Source: Methylobacter sp.
GTDB taxonomy: Bacteria; Pseudomonadota; Gammaproteobacteria; Methylococcales; Methylomonadaceae
Length of the DNA stretch: 48,861 nt
Assembly (NCBI RefSeq): GCF_023227905.1
Contig: NZ_JALOCF010000035.1
Location: 1 to 48,861 of the forward strand
Direction: 5' to 3'
Positions 34,378-43,405 of the stretch are shown piece by piece (positions within the stretch are counted from its first letter, which is position 1; each line of letters starts with the position of its first letter). The position numbers and the translations under genes are program-made. The notes under the pieces were generated by a model that was not told where the DNA came from, searched no databases, and worked only from the letters and a program-made list of their open reading frames with translations.

Positions 34378-35601
34378 ATGTCACTGACAAAATTAGAAGC
34401 ACTGTTCGCCGATAAACTAACCGAATTACAGCAACAAGGCCTATCCAAAGGTCATGAAAAAATCATTACCGGCATGAGAAGCGCCGCTAATGGTTTCGGC
34501 CCCCGCTATTTTCTTGAAGGGTTCGGGAATAGAGCGTTCTTGCGCATGAACTCCAACTCTTACCTCGGGCTTGCCACGCATCCGCAGGTGATCAAAGCCG
34601 AAGCTGACGCCGCTGAAAAATTCGGCACCGGTCCCGGAGCGGTTCGTTTTATCAGCGGCACTTATCAGCCGCATGTTGAACTGGAACAAAAGCTTGCCGC
34701 ATTTCATGGCCGCGAATCGGCCATGCTGTTCAGTTCCGCTTATACGACCATGACCGGCGTCTTGCCCCAGTTTATTTCCGACGATACCTTAGTCGTCAGC
34801 GATGCGCTGAACCATAATTGCATTATCAATGCGATACGCTTATCCCATCCCGCTAGCAAAGAAATTTATGCCCATGCAGACATTAATGCCCTGGACAAAA
34901 TCCTTGAAGCGTACAAAGGCCGGGTCAAGCGGGTTTGTCTGGTTACCGACGGGATTTTCAGTATGCGCGGCAATTATGCCCACCTCAATAAATTAAACGC
35001 CTGTTGCAAACGGCATGAAGATGCGTACGAAGAAGGGATTATTACCATTGTCGACGACTCTCACGGCGTCGGCGCCTTTGGCCGGACCGGCCGGGGTACA
35101 GAGGAATATAGCCAAGGCCGGGCTGATGTATTAATTGCTACGCTCGGCAAAGCCTTTGGCGTGAATGGCGGCTATGTCGTTGCCGATTCGGCGGTGGTCG
35201 CTTATTTACGGGAAACCTCGCCGTTTTATATTTATTCAAATCCGATTACACCGGCTGAAGCAAGTGCGGCAAGCGCTGCATTAGACATAGTAAATAGCGA
35301 TGAAGGCTTGAATTTATTGGAAAAACTGCGGGTATATAGCGCTTATCTTAGAGTGGGACTTAAAGAATTCGGGTTTAAAACCTTGCAGGGAGAACACCCC
35401 ATCGTACCCATCATGACCAGAAACACAGAAAAAACAAGCGCGTTGGTCGCGCATTTATTAGACAACAATATTCTGGTTACCGGCCTGAATTATCCGGTTG
35501 TCCCTCAAGGCGACCAGGAAATCAGGTTGCAGGTTTCGGCAGAGCATACCAAAAAGGATTTGGATTATTTGCTGGCAAAACTGGCTGAGTTTGAGCAATA
35601 G
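34378..35601 (+). CDS. kbl: 2-amino-3-ketobutyrate CoA ligase (glycine C-acetyltransferase)-type enzyme
   Basis: A PLP-dependent alpha-oxoamine synthase of 407 residues. The PLP Lys lies in LIATLGKAFGVNGGYV. SNSYLGLATHP, FGTGPGAVRFISGTYQPHVELE and VDDSHGVGAFGRTGRG are family motifs. The ATG at 34378 has GGAGG before it; the GTG at 34372 lies inside that site and is rejected. Members of the fold also include BioF and ALA synthase, but the upstream threonine dehydrogenase makes the threonine degradation role the best call. The product would supply glycine and acetyl-CoA. Confidence 0.9.
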   Translation: MSLTKLEALFADKLTELQQQGLSKGHEKIITGMRSAANGFGPRYFLEGFGNRAFLRMNSNSYLGLATHPQVIKAEADAAEKFGTGPGAVRFISGTYQPHVELEQKLAAFHGRESAMLFSSAYTTMTGVLPQFISDDTLVVSDALNHNCIINAIRLSHPASKEIYAHADINALDKILEAYKGRVKRVCLVTDGIFSMRGNYAHLNKLNACCKRHEDAYEEGIITIVDDSHGVGAFGRTGRGTEEYSQGRADVLIATLGKAFGVNGGYVVADSAVVAYLRETSPFYIYSNPITPAEASAASAALDIVNSDEGLNLLEKLRVYSAYLRVGLKEFGFKTLQGEHPIVPIMTRNTEKTSALVAHLLDNNILVTGLNYPVVPQGDQEIRLQVSAEHTKKDLDYLLAKLAEFEQ

Positions 35602-35650
35602 TCTTGACTCCTCAGCCTATCTGCTCATCCGTGGCCAGATCAAGTCCATA

Positions 35651-35783
35651 GCACGGGATGGCTTTGAGCTGCTGGTAAGGCGTGTTGCGGAACTGCCTGA
35701 CGGTCTTAGATAATAGTCGCCTGCAACATATACGGTTTATAGGCATTGGCAAGAGCAGTTGCTGGCTGGCGACCATCCCGTGC
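35651..35783. repeat. inverted-repeat-bounded element with hrpA-like segment
   Basis: GCACGGGATGG (35651-35661) is repeated inverted as CCATCCCGTGC (35773-35783). Inside, GTCGCCTGCAAC (from 35716) faces GTTGCTGGCTGGCGAC (near 35758-35773). Positions 35658-35691 match 46250-46283, within hrpA, at 31 of 34 bases. The minus strand keeps an open frame reading RQFRNTPYQQLKAIPCYGL. The 270-base gap 35602-35871 otherwise holds no supported gene. Confidence 0.55.
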
Positions 35784-35871
35784 CCTTTTCAAGCCTCATG
35801 AGCTTGCAAACTTGCCATACCTCAGAATATTATTTTTTTGATTGCTAAAAAAGTAAGTTGGAGGCATTTCT

Positions 35872-36546
35872 ATGTCAGGTATTTATCCCATACTGGGTTT
35901 TACCCATCCTTTGAGTTCAATAATTCACCTTTTAGGCGCAGTATTCTTTACTTATCAGGCTAAACACATGCTTCGCCGGGTAAAGGGATCAAGCATCCGC
36001 ACCATCTCATTGGCTGTATTTTCCGGCTCTTGTATTTTCTTATTGCTGGTCAGTGGGGTTTATCATTTATTGGCGACAACCGGAGTCGCACATACGGTTT
36101 TTCAACGGCTAGACCATGCGGCAATTTTCCTTGTCATTGCGGGCACCTTTACGCCAATAAACTGTATCCTTTTTACCGGCTTATTACGATGGGGGTTTCT
36201 CGTTACCGTTTGGGTTCTGGCTATCAGCGGGCTTATCGTAAAAACAATATTTTTTACAACAATTCCGGAATGGTTAGGTCTGTCTTTCTACCTGGGCCTT
36301 GGATGGATGGGGCTGTTCATGGGCTTTCATCTTTGGCGAGATTACGGTTTTGCGTTTATCCAGCCGTTGGTACTGGGCGGCATTTTCTACACAGTAGGGG
36401 CAATTATTGAATATCACCAGAAATTGACAATAGTTCCCGGCATAATCGGCCCCCATGAGATTTTGCACATAGCCGTGCTTTTGGGAATAGGGTTTCAGTG
36501 GTGGTTTATTGTCAAGGCACTGGAACAAACTCCAAGTTTTGATTAA
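35872..36546 (+). CDS. hemolysin III family (PAQR-like) membrane protein
   Basis: A 224-residue integral membrane protein with about seven hydrophobic helices. It has the PAQR/HlyIII signature residues: GFTHPLSSIIHLLGAV, then SGVYHLLATT (helix 2-3 Ser and His), FQRLDHAAIFLVIAGTFTPI (Asp), and the late GPHEILHIAVLLGIG (two His). These Ser/His/Asp residues form a metal site in related proteins, with suspected amidase or lipid-hydrolase activity. Despite the name, a hemolytic role is not established. GGAGGCA precedes the ATG. Confidence 0.92.
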   Translation: MSGIYPILGFTHPLSSIIHLLGAVFFTYQAKHMLRRVKGSSIRTISLAVFSGSCIFLLLVSGVYHLLATTGVAHTVFQRLDHAAIFLVIAGTFTPINCILFTGLLRWGFLVTVWVLAISGLIVKTIFFTTIPEWLGLSFYLGLGWMGLFMGFHLWRDYGFAFIQPLVLGGIFYTVGAIIEYHQKLTIVPGIIGPHEILHIAVLLGIGFQWWFIVKALEQTPSFD

Positions 36547-36571
36547 TACGCATCAATCATGGAACTCTAGC

Positions 36572-36599
36572 GGCGCGGCGGGACGCTCCCCACCGCGCC
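36572..36599. repeat. REP-like hairpin (GGCGCGG ... CCGCGCC)
   Basis: GC-rich 7-base arms with a 14-base loop, 25 bases after the hemolysin III stop, without a U-tract. It resembles similar GGGTGCGG...CCGCGCC sequences at about 43037-43071 and, inverted, near 42212-42227, suggesting a dispersed REP-like family. Confidence 0.45.
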
Positions 36600-36705
36600 C
36601 TGCCCTGTTAACTATATTGGGTGAAGCGGCAACAAAAGGACAGTAATTAGGTGTTCAGTGGAGAACAAAAGTAGATAACCTCAAACAACGCGAACTTAAA
36701 GACTA

Positions 36706-37524
36706 TCAAAACTTTTCGGCAACCGCATAAAGCACGTTTGCCTGCACCTCTTGTATCTGGGCATTTGAAATGAACGAATGATTCGCTAGCCGGACATACT
36801 CGACCAGTTCCGGTTCCATTTGCTCGATAGTACCTCGATAACCCGAACCGAGAAGCGTCGTCCACCAGTCTTCCGACGATGCTATCGGATGAGTCCCTTG
36901 CTCAGCCACAATCAATGGCTCGGGCACCCCAGCTTCAATAAATATGGCGCTGAGGGTGGATGGTTCGGATATTCGATCCCAAGGGTTGAAGCCCTTGTAT
37001 AGTTCGGGTTTAACATCGCGCACCGCATTCCAGAACACCGAGTTGGCCGGTTCAAAAAAATCCGGTCCCCATGTGGTAATCGCAAGTTTTCCGCCCGGAC
37101 GCAACACGCGCCACAGCTCACGGATAGCTGCCGGAATATCGGGTACGAAAAATATTCCGAACACGCAAACCACCGCATCGAAGCTGGCATCCGCAAAGCC
37201 GGTATCGAGCATATCGCCAAGCCGAAACTCAACATTATCCAGGTTTTGGCTTGTCGCTTTGGCGCCGGCAAGGCCAAGCAATTTTTCTGCAACATCGATT
37301 CCAATAACCTGACCGGTGGGTCCAACCTGCTCAGCAGCGGGCAATGCAGATGCCCCGCTGCCGCAGCATACATCAAGTACCGATGCGCCGGGTTTCAGAT
37401 CAAGACGGTTAATAGTGTTGCGACCGAACCGGTCCCAAAAGGTATTGGCCGGATGGTCGAATAAGTCGGAAGCGGCATTATAAGCCGCGGCTGCTTTGGT
37501 CTTAGCTTCATTCAAATCGGTCAT
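36706..37524 (-). CDS. class I SAM-dependent methyltransferase (UbiE/Methyltransf_11 type)
   Basis: A 272-residue methyltransferase. Motif I is VLDVCCGSGASALPAAEQVG at about 49-68, the acidic residue is IGIDVAEKLLGLA, motif II is FDAVVCVFGIFFVPDIP, and motif III is WRVLRPGGKLAITTWGPDFF. The substrate is unknown; similarity is to the broad UbiE-like group, and a quinone role is not supported by context. It is a single gene with AACAGAGAAAA before the ATG. The region upstream from 37525 to 38017 holds no supported gene. Confidence 0.9.
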   Translation of the reverse strand: MTDLNEAKTKAAAAYNAASDLFDHPANTFWDRFGRNTINRLDLKPGASVLDVCCGSGASALPAAEQVGPTGQVIGIDVAEKLLGLAGAKATSQNLDNVEFRLGDMLDTGFADASFDAVVCVFGIFFVPDIPAAIRELWRVLRPGGKLAITTWGPDFFEPANSVFWNAVRDVKPELYKGFNPWDRISEPSTLSAIFIEAGVPEPLIVAEQGTHPIASSEDWWTTLLGSGYRGTIEQMEPELVEYVRLANHSFISNAQIQEVQANVLYAVAEKF

Positions 37525-38017
37525 AATTTTCTCTGTTGCTTAAAAATCCGGCATCAATCGTTTCATAAAAATCCTGGTTTGTCTCATGTTTTTTCATGAA
37601 TTAATCAAGTGATTGTTTTATTAGGCCAAGCTAAAGATATGAACCGCATTCTACGGCCTTGGTTTGGCTTGGGTCAGTATGTGTGCGTATTGCCCACCCG
37701 TATCATCTTTTATACAGTCTATCCACGGCTTGAACTCATTGAGTTGTCGCGGGTTCATTTTGGTTATTCATTAACGATAATTCAGTTCGGCGCAGGCTCA
37801 TAACTGGCAGTGGTTCATTGGACACATTCGCAATCGGAAGAGTAGTTAATGTGGCGGATAGACACTGTGCCCATAAAAACTCATCATTCGCATTCCTTAA
37901 ATTTTGCGATAAGCCAGTCAGAATTGCACTCTAACGAAATTAACGCAATATATCTTTCACTTTTTAGAAAGGCAGAGTCATAGCGCTACTCACTGCATAA
38001 TTACTTAGGCAAACAGT
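37525..38017. other. gene-free AT-rich spacer
   Basis: About 490 bases between divergent genes. A 64-codon open frame at 37609-37803 has no family features and no good ribosome binding site. I see no strong hairpin or repeat. It should contain promoters for both neighbours. Confidence 0.5.
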
Positions 38018-40588
38018 ATGACAATAAATCCTCAGAAGCTTTTCAAGAAGAGGAGCCAGTCCATCTTAAGCAATAAGGAATTTAACTTTCACAATACTTA
38101 CATAAGTTTTTTTGATTCATTAAATAATCAATATAAAAATAGAATATACGTAAAATTATCTATTATTTTATTGTTATCGGTTTCAGGGTTTATTCTATTT
38201 TTTAAAAAAGCACCCTTATTAGATTATCGTATGCAGCTGATACTTGAAAAAGTTATCGGCATTATTGTAATCAGGCAAAGCGAATATCTTTTTTTTATTG
38301 GATCGCTTATTATTTCGCTATTGCTTCTAAGCAATAAGAAATGGATCTTAGCAAATATTACCATTAGTACAGGGTGTGTCTGGGTGGCTTTTCATGATTC
38401 CATAACAACTTGGCTTTATTCGCTCGGTATTGATTCCTTTAGTGAGGCGCATAATTTCGATTGGGATGAAGCATTATTCTACATTAAAACAATGCAGAAT
38501 ATAATACATCCAAATCTTACCTATAAGCACTTCATTCTTTTTATTGTATATATTGTCATTGGAATAACTATTTTTTGGCTATTAACATTTATAAGAAACC
38601 GCTATGGGTTTTCAAAGCATAGATTCCCGTATATTACTTTTTTTGTTGGGTTTCTGTTTATTACTGCGTCGTTAAATCTTGTTTTTAAAACAACAATAAA
38701 AAAGTTCAATGATAGCGTTAACACATTCAACATCACTGCCGCTAATTTTCAGAACCTGCCCCCAGCACTCAACTTTAGCAATAATGGAATAAAAGTTGTT
38801 GTTTACATCGGAGAGTCAACATCCGCAATGAATATGGGATTATATGGTTATCCTAGGCAGACAACCCCCCATCTTGATAATTTACTTAACAATGACAATA
38901 ATTTCCTGCTGTTCAAAAATGTTTTTTCAACTCACACCCATACTTCACAGTCGCTGCTTGAAGCGCTAAGTGTTAATGCCAATAACGATAAGGAATTGCG
39001 TACAATCTATTCCCAGAAACGCATTTCCCTGATTGATATTCTTAGTAGCGGAAAAATCGCTACGTTTCTGTATAGCAATCAAGGCACGTCTGGCACTTGG
39101 AACCTCGCGTCATCAATTATCTTTAAAAAAGCCTATAAAAAATTCAGTACAAACTCTGCAATTGCCGGAAGTGCGGACGACCTGATAAAAAAGCCAAGCG
39201 ATGATGTGTTTTTCGAGCAAAACCTGGAACCCAGTCTCCAGTCATTACCGGCCAATGAAAGTGCCGTAGTGTTCTTACACTCCTACGCCGGTCATGGAAA
39301 ATATTTAGACAACATTCCGGAAAGCTTTAGGCATCCGGTAGATTCCTCTATGAGTTTACAGCCAACTAGCGCAATCCTTGGTTCAAATATTGATGTAGCG
39401 GAAAGTGTTGACGCCTATGACTCGGCAATTAGATATGTAGATTTTAGTGTTTCAAAAACCATTGAGCAAATTAAAACATATAAACAGCCTATCGTATTTT
39501 TATATTTCTCTGATCACGGAGATTCCGCTTACACCGGCAGAGCGCACGATTCGTCAAGGTTCATTCATGAAATGGCAAGAGTTCCATTTATCATGTATTT
39601 TAATGGCGCTGCACGAGAAACATATCCGCAGCTATTTGAAAAGTATAAGTCCATTTCAAGAGAAAATAATATTTCCACCCTTGCCCAATTACCATCGACG
39701 ATTATCGACATACTTGGTGGCAATATTAATAACTCATCACTAAATTTATTAAATACTCTTGGTACTTCTAATGATGAAGGTATTCAGCCTGTGATTATCA
39801 GGGAAACTTCTTTAGGCCTGACCTATATAGATTTAAATAAAACTAATCCGAAGAACGATAAAACCAAATACATCAACGTTAACGATAACGCAACAGATAT
39901 TTTCGTCGCATCATTTAGCAATAAAAATAAATCAACAAAAGTTTGTTACGATAATGCCGATACTCTTGGTAAAGCTTTGCGTGGCACATTAATTACTGAT
40001 TGCCTTGAGCTGAATATTTCTGTTGATAACAGTGAGCATCAACCTGAAGACCCGCTAATAGGCGCAAAAATAGGAGACATTATCGCTATTACCGAGAAAA
40101 ATAACTTGGCTATTTGGATCGACTCAAAAAGCATAGATAACCCCAATAAATGCGCCGAATTAGCTGATATTTTTATCAAATCGAATTTAACCAATAAAAA
40201 TATATTAATTGATCTTCCTGAAAATATAGACCTAAAGAGCCCCGACTGGCTGGAATGCGCGCATTCAATTAATCAACTCGGGTTTCACGCATCGTACAAT
40301 GTGCCATCCCATAAACTTATGGCCTGTGCCCAAGCCATAAAATCTGGCTCAACAGCTGACGGTAGTTGTCAATCATTAGAAAATGACCTGCAAGATGCTG
40401 AAGTTAGCGGGTTATTTACCGATTTTTCTTTTGATTACGATGGCATTACCGCCATGGAAAAGAGTTCTGTAGCGAATAAATTAAGCTGGAATACAAGGAA
40501 CGTGGAAGCCAACATGTTTAGCCAAATTAAACCGGAGCGATTCGGAAGGGTAGCCCTCAATAACAATGATCCCAATAGTCTTAATTGA
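38018..40588 (+). CDS. phosphoethanolamine transferase-like membrane protein with extra C-terminal domain
   Basis: An 856-residue membrane protein. Five hydrophobic helices lie between about 45 and 225. A periplasmic alkaline-phosphatase/sulfatase fold follows, with IGESTSAMNMGLYGYPRQTT at 264-283 (Thr268 would carry the phosphoethanolamine), FLYFSDHGDSAYTGRAHDS near 494-512 (Asp and His metal ligands) and RVPFIMYF. This matches the CptA/EptC group, which modifies LPS core or other glycans. Residues from about 600 to the end are not part of the usual enzyme; there LELNISVDN, LAIWIDSKSI and ILIDLPENI recur like the strands of a TIM-barrel. The gene is markedly AT-rich compared with housekeeping neighbours, suggesting transfer. 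It stands alone. Confidence 0.85.
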   Translation: MTINPQKLFKKRSQSILSNKEFNFHNTYISFFDSLNNQYKNRIYVKLSIILLLSVSGFILFFKKAPLLDYRMQLILEKVIGIIVIRQSEYLFFIGSLIISLLLLSNKKWILANITISTGCVWVAFHDSITTWLYSLGIDSFSEAHNFDWDEALFYIKTMQNIIHPNLTYKHFILFIVYIVIGITIFWLLTFIRNRYGFSKHRFPYITFFVGFLFITASLNLVFKTTIKKFNDSVNTFNITAANFQNLPPALNFSNNGIKVVVYIGESTSAMNMGLYGYPRQTTPHLDNLLNNDNNFLLFKNVFSTHTHTSQSLLEALSVNANNDKELRTIYSQKRISLIDILSSGKIATFLYSNQGTSGTWNLASSIIFKKAYKKFSTNSAIAGSADDLIKKPSDDVFFEQNLEPSLQSLPANESAVVFLHSYAGHGKYLDNIPESFRHPVDSSMSLQPTSAILGSNIDVAESVDAYDSAIRYVDFSVSKTIEQIKTYKQPIVFLYFSDHGDSAYTGRAHDSSRFIHEMARVPFIMYFNGAARETYPQLFEKYKSISRENNISTLAQLPSTIIDILGGNINNSSLNLLNTLGTSNDEGIQPVIIRETSLGLTYIDLNKTNPKNDKTKYINVNDNATDIFVASFSNKNKSTKVCYDNADTLGKALRGTLITDCLELNISVDNSEHQPEDPLIGAKIGDIIAITEKNNLAIWIDSKSIDNPNKCAELADIFIKSNLTNKNILIDLPENIDLKSPDWLECAHSINQLGFHASYNVPSHKLMACAQAIKSGSTADGSCQSLENDLQDAEVSGLFTDFSFDYDGITAMEKSSVANKLSWNTRNVEANMFSQIKPERFGRVALNNNDPNSLN

Positions 40589-40707
40589 AGTATTAGGTCG
40601 TAGGACTGCTTGAGGATGCCCTGCGTTCTTTCATTCAAAACCTTGTCTCGTTGCTTCCAAAAATGCAAGCTATCAAGCCCTTGCATTTAGAGGCTCCAGC
40701 GATAAAG

Positions 40708-41280
40708 TTAAAATAAATCCTCGGTGACATAAATTTCGTGTCCTGAAATAACGACCCCAATGCCTTGTTGGGCGTAATTCAGCGACAGGATGTTTTTTCG
40801 ATGCGGCGGACTGTCCATCCAACCCTGCACGGTCGATTGAACGATTTCTTCCGGGGTATTCCAGAGGTATTCTTTTTTTACTGCGACACCGTTTTCCTTA
40901 ATCGTAACAACCTTATCGTACAGATTATTCATAAATATATTTTCACCTGGACCCACGGCCCAGGTATTAACGTCGCGCTGTTTCTTCTTGTTCCATCCCA
41001 GTTTTTTAGCTCGCTCGACGGGGCCTTCCCCCTGCAAATTCATGTGACTGAAAAAACGATAGTGCGCCATGTCGGCGCTATGCTGACGGGCAATGGTACC
41101 GAGCTGCTCATCCCTATCCAATTGGGGCAATCCGTAATTTTGCCGCACCCGGTTTACCTGTTGATGAATTCGACGCTCAAGTTCAGCGGCGGTTACTTTC
41201 GGCTGCGCGCCAGCACCGGCCGCTAAGGGATAACAAGCAAAGCCGACGCAAAAAATGAGCATGAATAAAGTTCGTTTCAT
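40708..41280 (-). CDS. secreted CAP-domain (SCP/PR1-like) protein
   Basis: A 190-residue protein with a Sec signal peptide (MKRTLFMLIFCVGFACYPLA) followed by one CAP domain. Family motifs are HSADMAHYRFFSHMN, GPGENIFMNN and MDSPPHRKNILSLNY. The frame is open further upstream to 41403, but that extension has no signal peptide of its own, so the ATG at 41280 is preferred. Bacterial CAP proteins of this YkwD type are secreted and of mostly unknown role. The C-terminus ends EIYVTEDLF. Confidence 0.9.
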   Translation of the reverse strand: MKRTLFMLIFCVGFACYPLAAGAGAQPKVTAAELERRIHQQVNRVRQNYGLPQLDRDEQLGTIARQHSADMAHYRFFSHMNLQGEGPVERAKKLGWNKKKQRDVNTWAVGPGENIFMNNLYDKVVTIKENGVAVKKEYLWNTPEEIVQSTVQGWMDSPPHRKNILSLNYAQQGIGVVISGHEIYVTEDLF

Positions 41281-41336
41281 AATCTTGATACAAAAAACCG
41301 GTAAAAATAAATAAAAACGTGGAGGTGAATTTAATG

Positions 41337-41420
41337 TTCGGGAAAAGCAAAAAACGCCATATCTTACATGATCAAGTTTATTTTGAAGAAATATACCATG
41401 CAAAACCTGGAAGCATTTTG
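41337..41420. repeat. diverged copy A of an about 85-base repeat
   Basis: The stretch from GGGAAAAGCAAAAAACGCC to CCTGGAAGCATTTTGCTC aligns along its length with 41988-42075 (copy B). In copy B the ends form a perfect 12-base inverted repeat; here the arms are degraded. The surrounding gap 41281-41690 holds no supported gene besides this repeat and the promoter region of the CsbD gene. Confidence 0.55.
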
Positions 41421-41690
41421 CTCACAGCGTACCTATTGCACCCTGGATTGCCGGCGCTGGATAATGTGCAGAAGGGGTAAGACTGCAAGGAAATCCATCA
41501 CAACCATTAAATCCGTGTCGCTCTACCCATCTATCCTACTGCTGCCTATGTGTGGCATCGTACAGACCGCTTCCGATATTGAGGTTACATTACTGCTAAG
41601 TTTACGGAAAGCCTATGTTGAGGCTCATCTCTAAACTGGGTTCCCGGCAACGGGAGGTTTTATTCTTTACACCGCGTAAGGAGAATAGTC

Positions 41691-41891
41691 ATGGCTTGGG
41701 ATCAAATAGAAGGCAATTGGAAACAATTTAAAGGTAAGATAAAAGAAACTTGGGGCGATCTGACTGATGACGAAATTGATCAAATCGCAGGCAAGCGGGA
41801 TGTGCTGCTGGGCAAACTCCAGGAACGCTATGGAATGGAAAAAGACGAAGCGGATCGACGGCTCAGAGATTTTGAAGATCGAATTCATTGA
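41691..41891 (+). CDS. CsbD family stress-response protein
   Basis: A 66-residue charged helical protein. MAWDQIEGNWKQFKGKIKE and TWGDLTDDEIDQIAGKRD are the CsbD/YjbJ signature. Members are abundant general-stress proteins with an unknown molecular role. A strong AAGGAGAATAGTC precedes the ATG. It stands alone in a repeat-rich stretch. Confidence 0.95.
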   Translation: MAWDQIEGNWKQFKGKIKETWGDLTDDEIDQIAGKRDVLLGKLQERYGMEKDEADRRLRDFEDRIH

Positions 41892-41987
41892 CCGTTGAGT
41901 ATGCTTAATAAGACAAAAAGAGAGATCGACCTTCAGGGATGAACCGCTTATTGTCAATGGTAATGCTGATACATATTCAGCGTCGGT

Positions 41988-42075
41988 ATTCGAAAAAAGC
42001 AAAAAATGTCAGGTCTTGCATAATCAGTTTATGTTTAGGATTGTCAATGCAAGACCTGGAACTTTTTGCTAATGA
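41988..42075. repeat. copy B of the about 85-base repeat, with perfect 12-base inverted repeat
   Basis: CAGGTCTTGCAT at 42010-42021 is repeated inverted as ATGCAAGACCTG at 42047-42058 with a 25-base loop. It parallels copy A at 41337-41420. The rest of the 740-base gap 41892-42630 carries REP-like motifs (for example CCTCACCGCACCCTAC at 42212-42227) and no supported gene. Confidence 0.65.
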
Positions 42076-42630
42076 TGTAATACGGCTAACGCCTGCCTCA
42101 CTCCACGGATTGAGCCTTACTCTATAAGGTATCATCAAGATACCGAGTTAAATACGGCGAATGCATCGAGTCGGGAACCGGAACGTCCCAAACGTTCAGG
42201 ATTGGTGAGAGTCCTCACCGCACCCTACGGCCCTGTGAATAACGGCCATCAAAAACAACCTTTAACCGCAATACATAATAAACCGCTGTTGGTTCGGCTA
42301 TTTCCGGCGCATACTGGACCTTGATACGAAAGTATCGAACAGCGCTTGCAAGTTGGGCGCATCTCCCAGAAGCGATGGGATCGTTTGATACGCGATATCA
42401 AAGCTTTAGTTTTCCATAACGCGTAAACCAGTCCCTTATTTCTCAAAAAATCATTTGGCATTAAAGAATACTTGGAGCTTTGGAATGTAAGGCATTCAGC
42501 TCAATAGCGGATTCACCCGATATCGGTAATAGCGCTTATTGATCAAAGAAATAAACTTCCTATCTTATAGATACTCGTACAACACCAACCGATTTTTTAG
42601 GGTTATTTAAATCAAAATAGGAAAGTGAAC

Positions 42631-43017
42631 ATGAAAAGAATAAATCTGGCAGTAATATTATTAGTTTTATCCGTATTTACCAGCGCTGTTTATGCCGATA
42701 TTACCCTGCAATCCAAAGAAGAAGTCGAGGGCACCTGGAAGCTGCAATCCACCAAAAACTCTTTAACCGATAAAGAAGCCATCCCAAGGGAAGATACCTG
42801 GGTGTTTAAAGACGGCAAAGTAACGATCTTACATATTCCGCGTGACGGCAAATTCTATGATCAACCGCCGGTAAATTACGAAATAGAGGATGGCAAATTA
42901 AAAGTTGCCTTGGTGGGCAATAACCGGTTTGACGTATTTACTTTAGTGGAAAAAGACGACAAGAGCATGACCTTAAAAGGAAAATTCGGCGGCTATTATT
43001 ACTTTGTAAAAAAGTAG
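42631..43017 (+). CDS. small secreted lipocalin-like protein
   Basis: A 128-residue exported protein. The signal peptide ends SAVYADI. The mature part reads EEVEGTWKLQSTKNSLTD, then beta-strand-rich sequence and ends GGYYYFVKK, which resembles small lipocalin-like or DUF beta-barrel proteins; the GTWKL opening is the lipocalin-type start. The ATG at 42631 has AGGAAAG before it; a GTG at 42625 overlaps this site and is rejected. The ligand is unknown. Confidence 0.8.
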   Translation: MKRINLAVILLVLSVFTSAVYADITLQSKEEVEGTWKLQSTKNSLTDKEAIPREDTWVFKDGKVTILHIPRDGKFYDQPPVNYEIEDGKLKVALVGNNRFDVFTLVEKDDKSMTLKGKFGGYYYFVKK

Positions 43018-43036
43018 CCTTAACGGATTTAAGTCC

Positions 43037-43071
43037 ATAGGGTGCGGTGAAGTACCAACCGCGCCTTACGT
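43037..43071. repeat. REP-like sequence (AGGGTGCGG ... CCGCGCC)
   Basis: AGGGTGCGGTGAAGTACC followed by AACCGCGCCTTACG forms a short imperfect hairpin. It lies 20 bases after the lipocalin-like gene. Related sequence occurs inverted near 42212-42227, and a diverged form (GTAGGGT ... ACCCTAC) bounds 45869-45976. Confidence 0.5.
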
Positions 43072-43251
43072 TATTCATCAACTGAAATATCTTAGAGCCG
43101 GAGGTGGCATGTTGCCCCGTTCGAAACGTAAGGCGGCAATTAAATGTAGTCGCTTAACTCAGGCATTACAAAAACGTTAGGAACAGGGTTGCAAACCCCG
43201 TCCCGCTTGGGAATATTCAGAAAGTCCCATCAATTATTTGGAGAAAGTACC

Positions 43252-43356
43252 ATGAGCAAAGAACAAAAAAGCAATAAAGAAACCAAGAAAAAACCAGCTT
43301 TAAGCCCGAAAGAAAAGAAAGCTGTGAAGAAATCCAAGAAAGATTCTAAGGATTAA
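43252..43356 (+). CDS. 34-residue lysine-rich small protein
   Basis: A short open frame with a good ribosome binding site (TTGGAGAAAG, 6 bases before ATG). The product starts MSKEQKSNKETKKKPA and ends KKSKKDSKD; 14 of 34 residues are Lys and there is no Trp, Tyr, Phe or Cys. It may be a nucleic-acid-binding or stress-related micro-protein. I do not recognise a family. The TAA is followed closely by a second TAA. Real coding is supported by the ribosome binding site and composition but not proven. Confidence 0.6.
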   Translation: MSKEQKSNKETKKKPALSPKEKKAVKKSKKDSKD

Positions 43357-43405
43357 TAAAATTATCGAGAATTTAATGTAACCCAATGGCTTCCAATATG
43401 AAGAT

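Noticed and set aside
37609..37803. 64-codon plus-strand open frame
   Set aside because: No family features, signal peptide or ribosome binding site; lies in an AT-rich spacer.
41368..41634. 88-codon plus-strand open frame
   Set aside because: Runs through a repeat copy and a REP-like region; no protein-like composition.
42249..42461. 70-codon minus-strand open frame
   Set aside because: No recognised domain; Cys/Arg-rich composition typical of a non-coding frame in repeat DNA.
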